Part shown: positions 26,671-35,014 of the stretch, piece after piece | Layout of the letters: every line of letters starts with the position of its first letter | Numbering within the stretch: position 1 is the stretch's first letter | NCBI GenBank assembly: GCA_947066105.1 | Contig: CAMSYM010000001.1 | Span: 62,001-126,000 of the forward strand | Length of the DNA stretch: 64,000 nt | Source: an uncultured Clostridia bacterium | GTDB taxonomy: Bacteria; Bacillota; Clostridia; Christensenellales; Pumilibacteraceae | Reading direction: 5' to 3' | Position numbers and translations under genes: made by a program | The notes under the pieces: generated by a model | The model's database searches: none | Told to the model about the DNA's origin: nothing | What the model saw: the letters and a program-made list of their open reading frames with translations, nothing else

Positions 26671-28134
26671 ATGTTAAAGAACAGGATAATAAGATTTATA
26701 TCGATATTGACGTGCGCGGCGGTCGTGTTGTTTTCTTTCGTCGCGTGCGCGCAGTCTGGTGCGCCCGAATACGACGTGAGCGCGCCGAAGCTCGCAGTGT
26801 CGACCGAAAAGCTCGAAACGGAGCTTGCCGCATTTTTGGACGAGTGCGCCGATAGGACGACTTTTCAAAACGGGGAAAAGCAAGCGGCGGAATATTTGCG
26901 CGCGCGTTTGACCGAGTTCGGTCACGAACCAGAATTGCAAAGCTTTACAGTCGAAGAGAACGGCGTTGCGGGATTAACGAGCCAAAACGTGGTCGCGCGA
27001 TATCTCGCCGCCGATCGCGACGACGACACGCCTAACGTGATACTCGGCGCGTATTACGACAACAGATATTCGCAAAGCTATACCGACGCCAAGGCGTTTC
27101 GATCCGAAGCCGCGCTCGCGGGCGGAACGAGCGTCGCGACGTTGCTTTCGATAGCGGAGTATTTGACCGCGCAAAGACCTGAGCTGAGTTTTGACGTTAC
27201 TTTGGTATTTTTCGGCGCGTCGTATATCTATTCGGACGGCGCGCAGGCTTTTTGGGATTCGGGCATGACTGCCGAAGAACGTAAGAATACCGTGCTAATG
27301 GCGGAAATGCAACGGCTCGGCGTCGATCACGTTTATGCGTATACGGACGAACGTCCGACGGCGCGCGAAAAGTTTTTTGACGACGTCGCAAGGGCGAACG
27401 GACTCGATGTATACAAGCTCACGCAAAAAACGCCGTATATAACGGGCGCGACCGCATACGAAGGTTTGCCGTTTTACAGATGGGCGCATAACGGCGTGTT
27501 CGGAACGTTTGTAGACGAAGGTATACCGACGCTCAATCTCGTAGGCGCAAACTGGGAAACCATGGATCTGACCGACGCCGAGTCGGCGGATAACAAGAAT
27601 ATCGCTTACACCGAAAACGACGATCTCGAAACGCTGAAAGAGTATCATCCCGATCATGCGTTAAAGATGGCTACCGCCGCCACGCTCGTTATACGCGCGC
27701 TCGAATCGCCCGAATTTATCGAAGTGATGCAAAGCGACCGCGATAACTTTCCGCATACGGGATTGCTTACCGAAATGTGGGTATGGTATATGATCGCATT
27801 GGGCGTAACGCTCGTCGTGGCGGCGACGCTTATTCTCGTTTACGGACGGCTCGTCAAAAAATATCCGATAGTCGCGCCGCAACCGCGCAGAATGAAAATG
27901 GCGGTGTTCGGCATGGACTACGAAGACCGTGACTCCGCCGACATTTTTATCGATATAAAAAGTTCGGTGGGCGAAGACATTTTTCCCGGCGTGCCGAATA
28001 ACGATAACGCGCTCGACGGGATATTCCCGCCGATAACGCCGACCGATAGCGGCGGCGATAATAATAAAACGCCGTCGGACGAGTCCGATGCTCGATCGGA
28101 TAACGACGACGATATTTTCGACGGAAAACAATAA
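26671..28134 (+). CDS. M28-like membrane protein lacking the metal ligands
   Basis: This 487-residue protein starts at ATG 26671 behind GGAGG. An N-terminal signal segment ends SFVAC, a possible lipoprotein box. Residues about 50-350 follow the M28 aminopeptidase fold: EKQAAEYLRARLTEFGHEPE, NVILGAYYDNRYS, LAGGTSVATLLSIAEYL and TLVFFGASYIYSDGAQAF. In active M28 enzymes these positions carry His-x-Asp, an Asp, and Glu-Glu; here they read Tyr-Tyr-Asp, Ala and Ser-Tyr, so metal binding and catalysis are probably lost. A membrane helix near residue 375 precedes an acidic cytoplasmic-type tail of about 90 residues (SGGDNNKTPSDESD). It may be a binding or scaffold protein. The assignment rests on the pattern, not on a search. 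Confidence 0.65.
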   Translation: MLKNRIIRFISILTCAAVVLFSFVACAQSGAPEYDVSAPKLAVSTEKLETELAAFLDECADRTTFQNGEKQAAEYLRARLTEFGHEPELQSFTVEENGVAGLTSQNVVARYLAADRDDDTPNVILGAYYDNRYSQSYTDAKAFRSEAALAGGTSVATLLSIAEYLTAQRPELSFDVTLVFFGASYIYSDGAQAFWDSGMTAEERKNTVLMAEMQRLGVDHVYAYTDERPTAREKFFDDVARANGLDVYKLTQKTPYITGATAYEGLPFYRWAHNGVFGTFVDEGIPTLNLVGANWETMDLTDAESADNKNIAYTENDDLETLKEYHPDHALKMATAATLVIRALESPEFIEVMQSDRDNFPHTGLLTEMWVWYMIALGVTLVVAATLILVYGRLVKKYPIVAPQPRRMKMAVFGMDYEDRDSADIFIDIKSSVGEDIFPGVPNNDNALDGIFPPITPTDSGGDNNKTPSDESDARSDNDDDIFDGKQ

Positions 28135-28188
28135 AAATCGCACAGACGCTTTTGCGACGGGCAGGGAATACGTTTTTTGTGACACAAT

Positions 28189-28213
28189 AAAAGGCTCTTA
28201 TAAAGAGCCTTTT
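28189..28213. terminator. Bidirectional intrinsic terminator
   Basis: A perfect 11-bp stem, AAAAGGCTCTT (28189-28199) with AAGAGCCTTTT (28203-28213), with a 3-base loop. It serves the plus-strand M28-like gene and the convergent minus-strand gene at 28227. Confidence 0.8.
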
Positions 28214-28226
28214 GCGTTTGAATCGA

Positions 28227-28664
28227 TCAGCCGCCGAACCAGCCCGCGATAGTCGCGCCTAAGTTCTTAAAGAAATCGACGATGCCGAACTTGGTGAACA
28301 TGTCGGACATGATGGTGACGAAGTTGAATTTATCGACCACAAGGAAACACCACAGGATCACTATGCCGAGCGTCAATACGATAAGCAACAGCACGTTCAA
28401 AAGACAGCTGCGCACATTGAGCGGACTGCGAAGCTTTTTAAGCCTGGTGCTCGGATCGTTGCTTTCCTTTATCGCTTGTTCTAGCTGTGCCGCCGTCATT
28501 TGTTCGGGCGACATATTGGCGAGCGGGATGGACGCCGCGCCCGCTGGCGGAACGCCGTTTGCACCTGCCGCGCCTTTTTTATTTTTGCCCTTGGGCGCTT
28601 TGGGCTGTTTGGGAGCCTTGGGCGCTTTTACTTTTTCGGGCTTGGTTTTTTCCTTTTTTGCCAT
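28227..28664 (-). CDS. Lys/Pro/Ala-rich single-pass membrane protein
   Basis: This 145-residue protein starts at ATG 28664 behind AGAGGA. Residues 1-40 are built of Lys-Ala-Pro and Lys-Pro units and are very basic. A middle segment (SPEQMTAAQLEQAIKES) is helical. A membrane helix lies at about 87-107 (LLNVLLLIVLTLGIVILWCFL), followed by a short extracytoplasmic end with FFKNLGATIAGWFGG. The basic cytoplasmic head could bind nucleic acid or acidic lipid. I recognise no family. It has its own promoter and terminator. Confidence 0.65.
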   Translation of the reverse strand: MAKKEKTKPEKVKAPKAPKQPKAPKGKNKKGAAGANGVPPAGAASIPLANMSPEQMTAAQLEQAIKESNDPSTRLKKLRSPLNVRSCLLNVLLLIVLTLGIVILWCFLVVDKFNFVTIMSDMFTKFGIVDFFKNLGATIAGWFGG

Positions 28665-28694
28665 GATATCCTCTAATAGAATAATCTAACATAT

Positions 28695-28723
28695 AGTATA
28701 TATCATATTCGTTAAAAAATCAA
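28695..28723 (-). promoter_or_regulatory. Promoter of the Lys/Pro/Ala-rich membrane protein
   Basis: Minus-strand TTGATT (28723-28718), 17 bases, TATACT (28700-28695), about 30 bases before the ATG at 28664. Confidence 0.7.
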
Positions 28724-28828
28724 GTACTTTTCGACATTTTGTCGCGGGGTATACGCGTATTTATCGCATATAAACTGCGTAGATACGGTACAAATATTCA
28801 AATATCGCAAAATACGGCGTCAAAACGA

Positions 28829-28857
28829 TTGAAAACCTGCGAATATTAATGTATACT
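28829..28857 (+). promoter_or_regulatory. cdaA promoter
   Basis: TTGAAA (28829-28834), 17 bases, TATACT (28852-28857). Transcription should begin near 28864, downstream of the ATGs at 28849 and 28858, so those cannot be the cdaA start; the GAAGGAG at 28864-28870 lies at the very 5' end of the transcript. Confidence 0.7.
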
Positions 28858-28884
28858 ATGAGTGAAGGAGTAGCGAAGTGCCTT

Positions 28885-29727
28885 ATGTGGTTTTTTGAAA
28901 ACGTATACGAAAAATTGACTGCTAAGCCGTGGGCGTGCGCAATAGATATTCTCCTTACGGCATTGCTGATTTACGGCTTGATAGTGTTTTTGAAAAAAAA
29001 CAACGCCGCGCGCTTGACGTTTTTTATCCTTGCGGTCATCGCGCTCGGCATAGTGTTGTCGTCGGATGCGCTGGGGTTATCCGTTATCGGGTCGGTTTTA
29101 AGATACGGCACGGTCATGGCTATCGTCGCGGTGCTGTTGCTGTTCCCGCAGGAAACGCGCAGGGGCTTGTTGAAGCTCGCGTCGCCGAGAGAGACTCACG
29201 AGGCTTATACCACCGCATACGACGTATCGGACGAGCAGTTGCACTCCGCTATCAACGATATAGTCCGCGCCGCGCAAAACATGTCCAAAAAGAATGTCGG
29301 CGCATTGATAATAATTTCCACGCAAAACATGCCCGAACATATAGTCGATTCGGGTACGAAGCTCGACGCGGTGCTTTCCTGCGCGTTGCTGGAAAGCATA
29401 TTCAACACCAAAGCGCCGTTGCACGACGGCGCAGTCGTAGTACGGGGAAACAGGATAGTCGCGGCGGGTTGCTTTTTGCCGCTGTCGCATTCCACTACGA
29501 TAGATAAAGAACTCGGTACCCGCCACCGCGCGGGCATAGGCGTAAGCGAAAACTATAACGTGCTTACCATCATCGTGTCCGAAGAAACGGGCGTTATTTC
29601 GATCGCGCAGGGCGGCGAGCTTACGCGATATTTCGATTCGCAAATGCTGACGGACAAGCTCGAACAAACTTACGGCTTGCAAGCCACGCCGGAGCTCAAC
29701 AAACGGCGTAAACGCAAAAACGGATAA
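28885..29727 (+). CDS. cdaA: Diadenylate cyclase CdaA
   Basis: CdaA makes the second messenger c-di-AMP from two ATP at the membrane. The 280-residue protein, from ATG 28885, has three N-terminal membrane helices (for example DILLTALLIYGLIVFL and FFILAVIALGIVLS) and a DAC domain with the active-site motifs LHDGAVVVRGNRI (DGA) and TRHRAGIGVSE (RHR), both intact. I chose the start from the promoter position; the GAAGGAG site is 14 bases away, longer than ideal. Directly downstream, after 13 bases, is only a 46-codon remnant of what is normally the cdaR regulator gene. Confidence 0.93.
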   Translation: MWFFENVYEKLTAKPWACAIDILLTALLIYGLIVFLKKNNAARLTFFILAVIALGIVLSSDALGLSVIGSVLRYGTVMAIVAVLLLFPQETRRGLLKLASPRETHEAYTTAYDVSDEQLHSAINDIVRAAQNMSKKNVGALIIISTQNMPEHIVDSGTKLDAVLSCALLESIFNTKAPLHDGAVVVRGNRIVAAGCFLPLSHSTTIDKELGTRHRAGIGVSENYNVLTIIVSEETGVISIAQGGELTRYFDSQMLTDKLEQTYGLQATPELNKRRKRKNG

Positions 29728-29740
29728 GGAGCGGCGTACA

Positions 29741-29881
29741 ATGGAAAACAAAAATTCGGAACGTAAGCAGAATAAATTCGCGGCGGCGCTCAAAGCGATT
29801 TTCGTGCATAATATCGGATGGAAGCTGTTGTCGCTTGCGGCGGCGGCTGCCATTTGGGTATTGGCGGCGGGGCTGTTGTAA
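29741..29881 (+). CDS. 46-residue CdaR-like transmembrane stub
   Basis: A small open frame starts at ATG 29741 behind AAGGAG and ends at TAA 29881. The residues are a charged head (MENKNSERKQNKF) followed by FVHNIGWKLLSLAAAAAIWV and a short hydrophobic end. The sequence N-x-x-W-K-L-L-S-L followed by a helix ending in I-W-V is how YbbR/CdaR proteins begin, just before their extracytoplasmic YbbR domains. Here the protein stops at the end of the helix, so no YbbR domain exists. The position right after cdaA is that of cdaR in Firmicutes. It may be a minimal CdaA partner or the remnant of one. The next gene starts on the last base of its stop codon. Confidence 0.6.
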   Translation: MENKNSERKQNKFAAALKAIFVHNIGWKLLSLAAAAAIWVLAAGLL

Positions 29882-31032
29882 TGACTGTCGATTTTAACGG
29901 CGAAATATTGATACCGCACGGCGACATCGGGGATTTTGCCGTAGTGGCGTGCGATCAATTCACCGCCGAACCCGAATACTGGAATGATCTTGCGACGCAA
30001 ATGCCGCCGCTTTCCGCACTCGACGTAATTTTGCCCGAGTGTTTTTTGTCGCAAGCGGATGCGCGCTTGCAAAGCGTGCGCCGCGCGTGCGCGAGCATGC
30101 TCGAAAACGGCAGATTCGACGCAGTGCGCGGAGCGGTATACGTCACCCGTCGCACGGCGTACGGCAGGACGAGACACGGCGTGGTCGCGTCCGTCGACCT
30201 TAACGATTACGATTACAAACAAGGCGCCAAAACGCTTATACGCGCGTCCGAGCGCACTATCGAATCGCGCATACCGCCGCGCGTGGCTATCCGCAATGCG
30301 ATAGATATCGAATTGCCGCACATACTTTTGCTTGTCGACGATAAAGACGATATGCTCATGCGCGCTTGCAGAGCCGCAAAAAAACGCATCGTATACGACG
30401 GCGAGCTTAAAGGCAACGGCGGTCGTCTGACGGGCGAGCTTATCGAAGATACGGTCGAACTCGATAAAGCCGTGCAAAGCATAATACGCGCGTCCGAAAA
30501 GAAGTTCGGCGAAAAGCTGTTCGCGCTCGTAGGCGACGGCAACCATTCGCTGGCGACAGCCAAATATTGCAACGTGTCGTGCGCAACGCCGTTGAACGGC
30601 ATGGCGCTCGTGGAGATCGTCAATATTTACGACGACGGGCTTGTATTCGAGCCGATACACAGGCTTGTGCAAACAGCCGACCCCAAAGGCTTTGTAAATG
30701 CGTTCGCCGACGAGATAGGCGGCGACGCGACCGCATTGTTGTATGCGCCCGAACCCGTAGAGCTTGCCGTGCCGAACGACAAGGTAAAAGCTATAACCGA
30801 TATCGATGCGTTTTGCGAAGCGTACGTCGCGCGCAACGGCGGATACGTCGATTACGTACACGGCGACGAAGCGTTGAAGCGTTCGGGACACGTAGGGATT
30901 TCGCTTTGCGGGATACGTAAGGACGAGTTGTTCGATCACGTAATAAAAAACGGCGTTTTGCCCAAAAAGACGTTTTCGCTCGGCGAAGCCGAGGAAAAGC
31001 GTTACTACGCGGAAGCGCGCAGGATCAAATAG
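29881..31032 (+). CDS. DUF1015-family protein
   Basis: This 383-residue protein starts at ATG 29881, sharing its A with the preceding stop codon. It carries the DUF1015 marks: an N-terminal VACDQFTAEPEYW, the central YDYKQGAKTLIRASERTIE, and LFALVGDGNHSLATAKYC, which corresponds to the family's Asp-Gly-x-His segment. Function is unknown; the family is common in anaerobes and has been linked by position to amino-acid metabolism. Here it sits between cdaA and lysC. The start at 29881 is favoured over an upstream in-frame ATG at 29818, which would overlap the small gene. Confidence 0.8.
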   Translation: MTVDFNGEILIPHGDIGDFAVVACDQFTAEPEYWNDLATQMPPLSALDVILPECFLSQADARLQSVRRACASMLENGRFDAVRGAVYVTRRTAYGRTRHGVVASVDLNDYDYKQGAKTLIRASERTIESRIPPRVAIRNAIDIELPHILLLVDDKDDMLMRACRAAKKRIVYDGELKGNGGRLTGELIEDTVELDKAVQSIIRASEKKFGEKLFALVGDGNHSLATAKYCNVSCATPLNGMALVEIVNIYDDGLVFEPIHRLVQTADPKGFVNAFADEIGGDATALLYAPEPVELAVPNDKVKAITDIDAFCEAYVARNGGYVDYVHGDEALKRSGHVGISLCGIRKDELFDHVIKNGVLPKKTFSLGEAEEKRYYAEARRIK

Positions 31033-31118
31033 CATCAAATAACAGAGATACGATAAGCGTTTGCATAATGTTTTCACTGCAAGCGCGGCAACCGAATATA
31101 TAATAACGGAGCTTAAAG

Positions 31119-32432
31119 ATGAAAGCGGTCAAATTCGGCGGAACGTCAATGTCGACGGCGGATAGCTTGTTGCGCGTCAAAAGCATTATACAAAGCGACG
31201 CGGAACGGCGGTTTATCGTAGTGTCCGCTCCCGGAAAGGCGAGCGGGGAAAACAAGGTCACCGACATGTTGATAGCGGTGAGCGAGCAGTCGCCCGCATT
31301 GCGCGTGCAGGCTTTTTCGGCGGTGCGCGCGCGGTTCGAGCGCATACTGGACGGCGTAGGGCTGAACAGGAGCGTATTGGCGGGCGAGATTGACCGTATA
31401 GAGAGCGCCTTGCCGACTTCCGACCGCGATTTCATAGTATCGCGCGGAGAGTATCTGACCGCGATCGTTTTGGCTGAAATGCTCGGTTTCGATTTTGTCG
31501 ACGCGGCGGAACTCATAGTGTTCGACGCGGCGGGCTACGACGACGCGCGCACCGAGAACGTATGCCGCAACGGATTGGAGAAACGCCGCGCCGCGGTCGT
31601 TCCGGGATTTTACGGCGGTAATGCCGACGGCGGGATACAAACTTTTTCTCGCGGCGGCTCGGACGTAACCGGCGCGATAGTCGCCCGCGCGGTAGGCGCG
31701 TCGGTCTATGAAAACTTTACCGACGTAGACGGGTTTATGACGTGCGACCCGCGTATAGTTCCACACGCTTCGATAATAGATATGCTCACGTACAAGGAGT
31801 TGCGCGAGCTTGCTTATATGGGCGCGAACGTGTTGCATCCTGAGTCGATCTTCCCTGTGCGCAAGGCGAATATCCCCATACATATACTCAACACGTTCAA
31901 CCCGAACGCCGCAGGCACGATGATAGTGCCGACGGAGGAGTTTTTGAGCGGAAAGTATACGCGCACCAAAAAACTGCCCATAACGGCTATTGCGGGCAAG
32001 CCGCACTTTTACTCGTTGTTCATCGACAAATCGATGATGAACGCCGAGATAGGTTTCGTGCGGCGCGTGCTGTCTTGCTTCGAGCGACTGGAAATACCCG
32101 TCGAGCATATTCCGAGCGGCATAGACTCCATGACCGTCGTGTTTTCCGCCGTCGAAAAAGACGTTGCCGACGCGCTCATTGGCGCGATACGCCGCGAAGT
32201 AAAGCCCGACCACATAAGCCTTACTACCGACGTTGCGCTTATCGCGATAGTCGGTCACGAAATGAGATCGCGTCCCGGCACGGCGGCGCGCGCAATAACG
32301 CGGCTGTCCAATGCGGGGATAAACCTGCGAATGATCGATCAGGGCGCGTCCGAGATAAACATTATTCTCGGCGTTTCGGACGACGATTTCGAGCGCGCGC
32401 TCGTCGCGCTCAACGGCGAATTCGAGATCTGA
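31119..32432 (+). CDS. lysC: Aspartate kinase
   Basis: Aspartokinase makes the first committed step to Lys, Thr, Met and diaminopimelate. The 437-residue protein begins VKFGGTSMS, the kinase substrate loop, and contains GGNADGGIQTFSRGGSDVTGA and FTDVDGFMTCDPRIVP in the active site. Residues about 300-437 hold two ACT-type regulatory domains (YSLFIDKSMMNAEIGFVRRV and VALIAIVGHEMRSRPG), so feedback control by an end product is likely. Length is normal for the monofunctional type. A weak GGAG site precedes the ATG. Confidence 0.93.
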   Translation: MKAVKFGGTSMSTADSLLRVKSIIQSDAERRFIVVSAPGKASGENKVTDMLIAVSEQSPALRVQAFSAVRARFERILDGVGLNRSVLAGEIDRIESALPTSDRDFIVSRGEYLTAIVLAEMLGFDFVDAAELIVFDAAGYDDARTENVCRNGLEKRRAAVVPGFYGGNADGGIQTFSRGGSDVTGAIVARAVGASVYENFTDVDGFMTCDPRIVPHASIIDMLTYKELRELAYMGANVLHPESIFPVRKANIPIHILNTFNPNAAGTMIVPTEEFLSGKYTRTKKLPITAIAGKPHFYSLFIDKSMMNAEIGFVRRVLSCFERLEIPVEHIPSGIDSMTVVFSAVEKDVADALIGAIRREVKPDHISLTTDVALIAIVGHEMRSRPGTAARAITRLSNAGINLRMIDQGASEINIILGVSDDDFERALVALNGEFEI

Positions 32433-32486
32433 CGTAAAATTTCGTTTAAAACGAATAAAAATATACCGTCTTATGCGTTATTCCGC

Positions 32487-32603
32487 TTGACAAAGGACGG
32501 ACTGTTATGTATAATAACAAAGAACCGCACGGAAAGGGTTCTAATTTCGTTGTGTAAAAATCACCGAAAACCCCGACGGCGAATACTTTACGGAGGTTAT
32601 ACT
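32487..32603 (+). promoter_or_regulatory. rplU promoter and structured L21 leader
   Basis: TTGACA (32487-32492), 17 bases, TATAAT (32510-32515), then an untranslated leader of about 80 bases with a small hairpin (AGAACC at 32521-32526 with GGTTCT at 32537-32542) and ACGGAGG before the ATG at 32604. Ribosomal protein L21 leaders in Firmicutes are known autoregulatory elements; that this one acts so is inference. Confidence 0.65.
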
Positions 32604-32906
32604 ATGTTTGCGATTATCGAAACGGGCGGTAAGCAGTACCGTGTCAACGTGGGCGACGTGCTCGATGTGGAGCGGCTCAACGTCGAAGAGGGAGCTACCG
32701 TCGACCTTAAAGTCCTTATGACGGGCGAAGGCGCCGATATCACTGTCGGCGCGGCGGCGCAAGCCAAAACCGTCAAAGCGACCGTCGTGCGTCAGTTCCG
32801 CGCGCCCAAGGTCGTTGTTTTCAAGTACAAGGCGAAAAAGAACGTGCGTAAACGTCAAGGACATCGTCAGTACTATACGCGCATCAAGATCGATTCGATC
32901 GTATGA
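32604..32906 (+). CDS. rplU: 50S ribosomal protein L21
   Basis: This 100-residue protein begins [19 protein letters not shown] and ends with [21 protein letters not shown] and YTRIKIDSI, the rRNA-binding tail of L21. It has the normal length. It starts the operon rplU-prp-rpmA and overlaps prp by four bases. The ATG at 32604 has a proper ACGGAGG site, unlike the upstream in-frame start. Confidence 0.97.
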   Translation: MFAIIETGGKQYRVNVGDVLDVERLNVEEGATVDLKVLMTGEGADITVGAAAQAKTVKATVVRQFRAPKVVVFKYKAKKNVRKRQGHRQYYTRIKIDSIV

Positions 32907-33220
32907 TCACGGTCAAGCTGTTCAAGGAGAACGGCTGTGTGGTGCGAGTGACCGCAAGCGGACACAGCGGGCTTGCCCGATCGGGCAACGACGTTTTGTG
33001 CGCGGCGGTCTCCACTCTTGTTCAAACTGCGTACCTTGCGATCGACGACATAGTCGGCAACGTTGCGTACGAGCGCGACGACGACAAAGCGTACTTCGAG
33101 TTTTCGGTGCCGACGCTCGGCGACAGGCACGACGTGGACGTGATATTGCGCGCGATGTCGGTCGGATTGCGGGATCTTTCGAGCGGTTATCCGCAAAATC
33201 TCAAATTGGAGGAAGCATAA
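32903..33220 (+). CDS. prp: Ribosomal-processing cysteine protease Prp
   Basis: Prp removes the N-terminal extension of ribosomal protein L27, an essential step in Firmicutes. The 105-residue protein has the catalytic His in [20 protein letters not shown] and the catalytic Cys in the same segment (VLCAAVS). Its place between rplU and rpmA is the family's conserved position, and the L27 encoded next does carry the cleavable extension. It overlaps rplU by four bases. Confidence 0.95.
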   Translation: MITVKLFKENGCVVRVTASGHSGLARSGNDVLCAAVSTLVQTAYLAIDDIVGNVAYERDDDKAYFEFSVPTLGDRHDVDVILRAMSVGLRDLSSGYPQNLKLEEA

Positions 33221-33222
33221 AC

Positions 33223-33498
33223 ATGTTTATCAATATTCAGTTGTTCGCTCACAAAAAGGGCGGCGGTTCTACCAAAAACGGCAGAGACAGTAACGCGCAA
33301 CGTTTGGGCGTAAAGCGCGGCGACGGTCAGTTCGTTTTGGCGGGCAATATACTCGTGCGCCAGCGCGGCACGAAATTCCATCCCGGCGTAAACGTCGGTT
33401 TGGGCAACGACGACACGCTTTTCGCGCTTGTCGACGGTAAAGTCAAGTTCGAGATCAAGCGCGGACGCAAGCAAGTAAGCATCTATCCCGTTGCATAA
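33223..33498 (+). CDS. rpmA: 50S ribosomal protein L27 with Prp-cleavable N-terminus
   Basis: This 91-residue protein starts at ATG 33223 behind TTGGAGGAAG. The first nine residues, MFINIQLFA, form the extension that Prp removes before HKKGGGS; the exposed end reaches the peptidyl-transferase centre. The rest ([36 protein letters not shown]) is standard L27. It ends the operon before a hairpin terminator. Confidence 0.97.
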   Translation: MFINIQLFAHKKGGGSTKNGRDSNAQRLGVKRGDGQFVLAGNILVRQRGTKFHPGVNVGLGNDDTLFALVDGKVKFEIKRGRKQVSIYPVA

Positions 33499-33557
33499 CG
33501 GAACGGACGTTATAACGTGTAAAATAATACGTCGTCGAAACGGCGGCGATCACCGAC

Positions 33558-33579
33558 AAAAGGGCGTTTGCGCCCTTTT
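33558..33579 (+). terminator. Terminator after rpmA
   Basis: A perfect 9-bp stem, AAAAGGGCG (33558-33566) with CGCCCTTTT (33571-33579), with loop TTTG. The T-run is only four bases. Confidence 0.7.
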
Positions 33580-33600
33580 GCCGTATTAAGGCGGATGGGG

Positions 33601-34404
33601 ATGTACAAGACGGAAAGCGACAAGATAATCGTGTCCAAGGACGAACTGGACGTTAAAGCTACGCTCGAATGCGGGCAGTTGTTCCGTTTTGAAAAAACGG
33701 ACGGCGGATATACCGTCAAGTCCGGCGGAAACGTTTGCTACGTGAGCGAAGTCGGCGACGATATAGTTATAAAGACGTCGGCGGTCGATTTCTTCGTTAA
33801 TTTTTTCAATCTCGACCGTGATATCGGTCGCATGCGCCGCGAGCTTGCGCGTTTTTCGGAGCTTGCCGCGCCGCTCGAAAGTTGCGGAGCGTTGCGCATT
33901 CTGCACCAACCTTTGTTTGAAACGATAATCTCTTTTATCATATCGGCAAACAACAATATCCCGCGCATAAAAGCCATCATCAACCGATTGTGCGCGGCGA
34001 ACGGCGATGTGTTCCCGTCGCCCGATCAAATAGCGGAAATGTCCGTGCGTCAGCTCGACGCGATAGGTTGCGGATACCGCTCTCAGTACATACGCAACAG
34101 CGCCGAGATATGCGCTCAAACGGATATTCTCGAAAGATTGCGGACCGCGCCGACCGTCGATGCGCAAAAGCTGTTGATGTCGTTGCCGGGCGTCGGGCAA
34201 AAGATCGCCGATTGCGTATCGTTGTTCGCGCTCGGACGGTTCGAAGTATTTCCCGTCGACACTTGGATATTAAAGACGTTGCGGGTCGGAAAGGAAACGG
34301 AATCGCAGTTGCGTGCGCGCTTGATGGAAACGTACGGCACAAACGCAGGCTATGCGCAACAATTGATCTATTATTACAACGCAATACTTAAAGCAAAGGG
34401 TTGA
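33601..34404 (+). CDS. OGG1-type DNA glycosylase / AP lyase
   Basis: This enzyme would remove oxidised purines such as 8-oxoguanine. The 267-residue protein has the N-terminal OGG domain (DVKATLECGQLFRFEKTDGGY), then the helix-hairpin-helix glycosylase domain with LHQPLFETIISFIISANNNI, LMSLPGVGQKIADCVSLFAL (hairpin and catalytic Lys) and FEVFPVDTWILKTL (catalytic Asp). There is no iron-sulfur cluster motif. I take ATG 33601, six bases after AAGGCGG, over the ATG at 33595 and the reading that starts inside the terminator. Confidence 0.88.
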   Translation: MYKTESDKIIVSKDELDVKATLECGQLFRFEKTDGGYTVKSGGNVCYVSEVGDDIVIKTSAVDFFVNFFNLDRDIGRMRRELARFSELAAPLESCGALRILHQPLFETIISFIISANNNIPRIKAIINRLCAANGDVFPSPDQIAEMSVRQLDAIGCGYRSQYIRNSAEICAQTDILERLRTAPTVDAQKLLMSLPGVGQKIADCVSLFALGRFEVFPVDTWILKTLRVGKETESQLRARLMETYGTNAGYAQQLIYYYNAILKAKG

Positions 34405-34408
34405 TCGC

Positions 34409-34906
34409 GTGACTCCTATACAAAGTTTTGTCGAATTATTTCAGTCTATGACTATGCTTACCGCGTGCTTGTGGATAACGGGGTTGATCTTGTTTTGCAT
34501 CGAATTCTTTCAGCCCATGCACGGCGTGGCGTACGGTTTGGGGCTGGGGCTTATCGGCGGCGCGTTCGTTACGCGCATGATATACGGCTCGGCGGGCGAA
34601 GCGTTTATATTCGTACTGTTTACGTCGATACTGTTGTTTGCGGTACACATAGTGGCGCTCGCAACGCAAAAACGCGACTGGTTGCGCGTGGCTCGTATGG
34701 AAAAAGCTGGCGAACGCCGTCGGCGTTACGGCAAGCTGATAGACAGTATAGGCGTTGCGAACACGCCTATCGATCTTACGGGCAACGTTACGATCAACGA
34801 CATAAATTTGGTCGTGTACAGCGAGCGTCCGATAATGCAGGGCGAGCGTGTGCGCATAACAAAGATCGCATTCGATAAAATAATAGTCGAAAAAGCGGAA
34901 GAATGA
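34409..34906 (+). CDS. NfeD-like membrane protein
   Basis: This 165-residue protein starts at GTG 34409, four bases after the glycosylase stop. It has two to three membrane helices (residues about 15-75), with GLGLGLIGGAFVTRMIYGSAGEAF between them, and a C-terminal OB-fold domain of about 60 residues with GNVTINDINLVVYSERPIMQGERVRITK. This is the short NfeD arrangement, thought to assist membrane proteases or flotillin-like proteins; no flotillin gene is adjacent. A perfect hairpin follows the stop. Confidence 0.72.
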   Translation: MTPIQSFVELFQSMTMLTACLWITGLILFCIEFFQPMHGVAYGLGLGLIGGAFVTRMIYGSAGEAFIFVLFTSILLFAVHIVALATQKRDWLRVARMEKAGERRRRYGKLIDSIGVANTPIDLTGNVTINDINLVVYSERPIMQGERVRITKIAFDKIIVEKAEE

Positions 34907-34914
34907 TCTATCGC

Positions 34915-34951
34915 AAGGGCATAGCGTCGACGTCGATCGGGCTATGCCCTT
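34915..34951 (+). terminator. Perfect 11-bp hairpin after the NfeD-like gene
   Basis: AAGGGCATAGC (34915-34925) pairs fully with GCTATGCCCTT (34941-34951) around a 15-base loop. There is no T-run after it, so it may be a factor-dependent terminator or an mRNA-end stabiliser. Confidence 0.5.
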
Positions 34952-35014
34952 AACGTATTGCGCGTTGCGGTATTTGTTCTATCGTCGTTCCGCAATTCAT
35001 AACATAGTGGTGTT

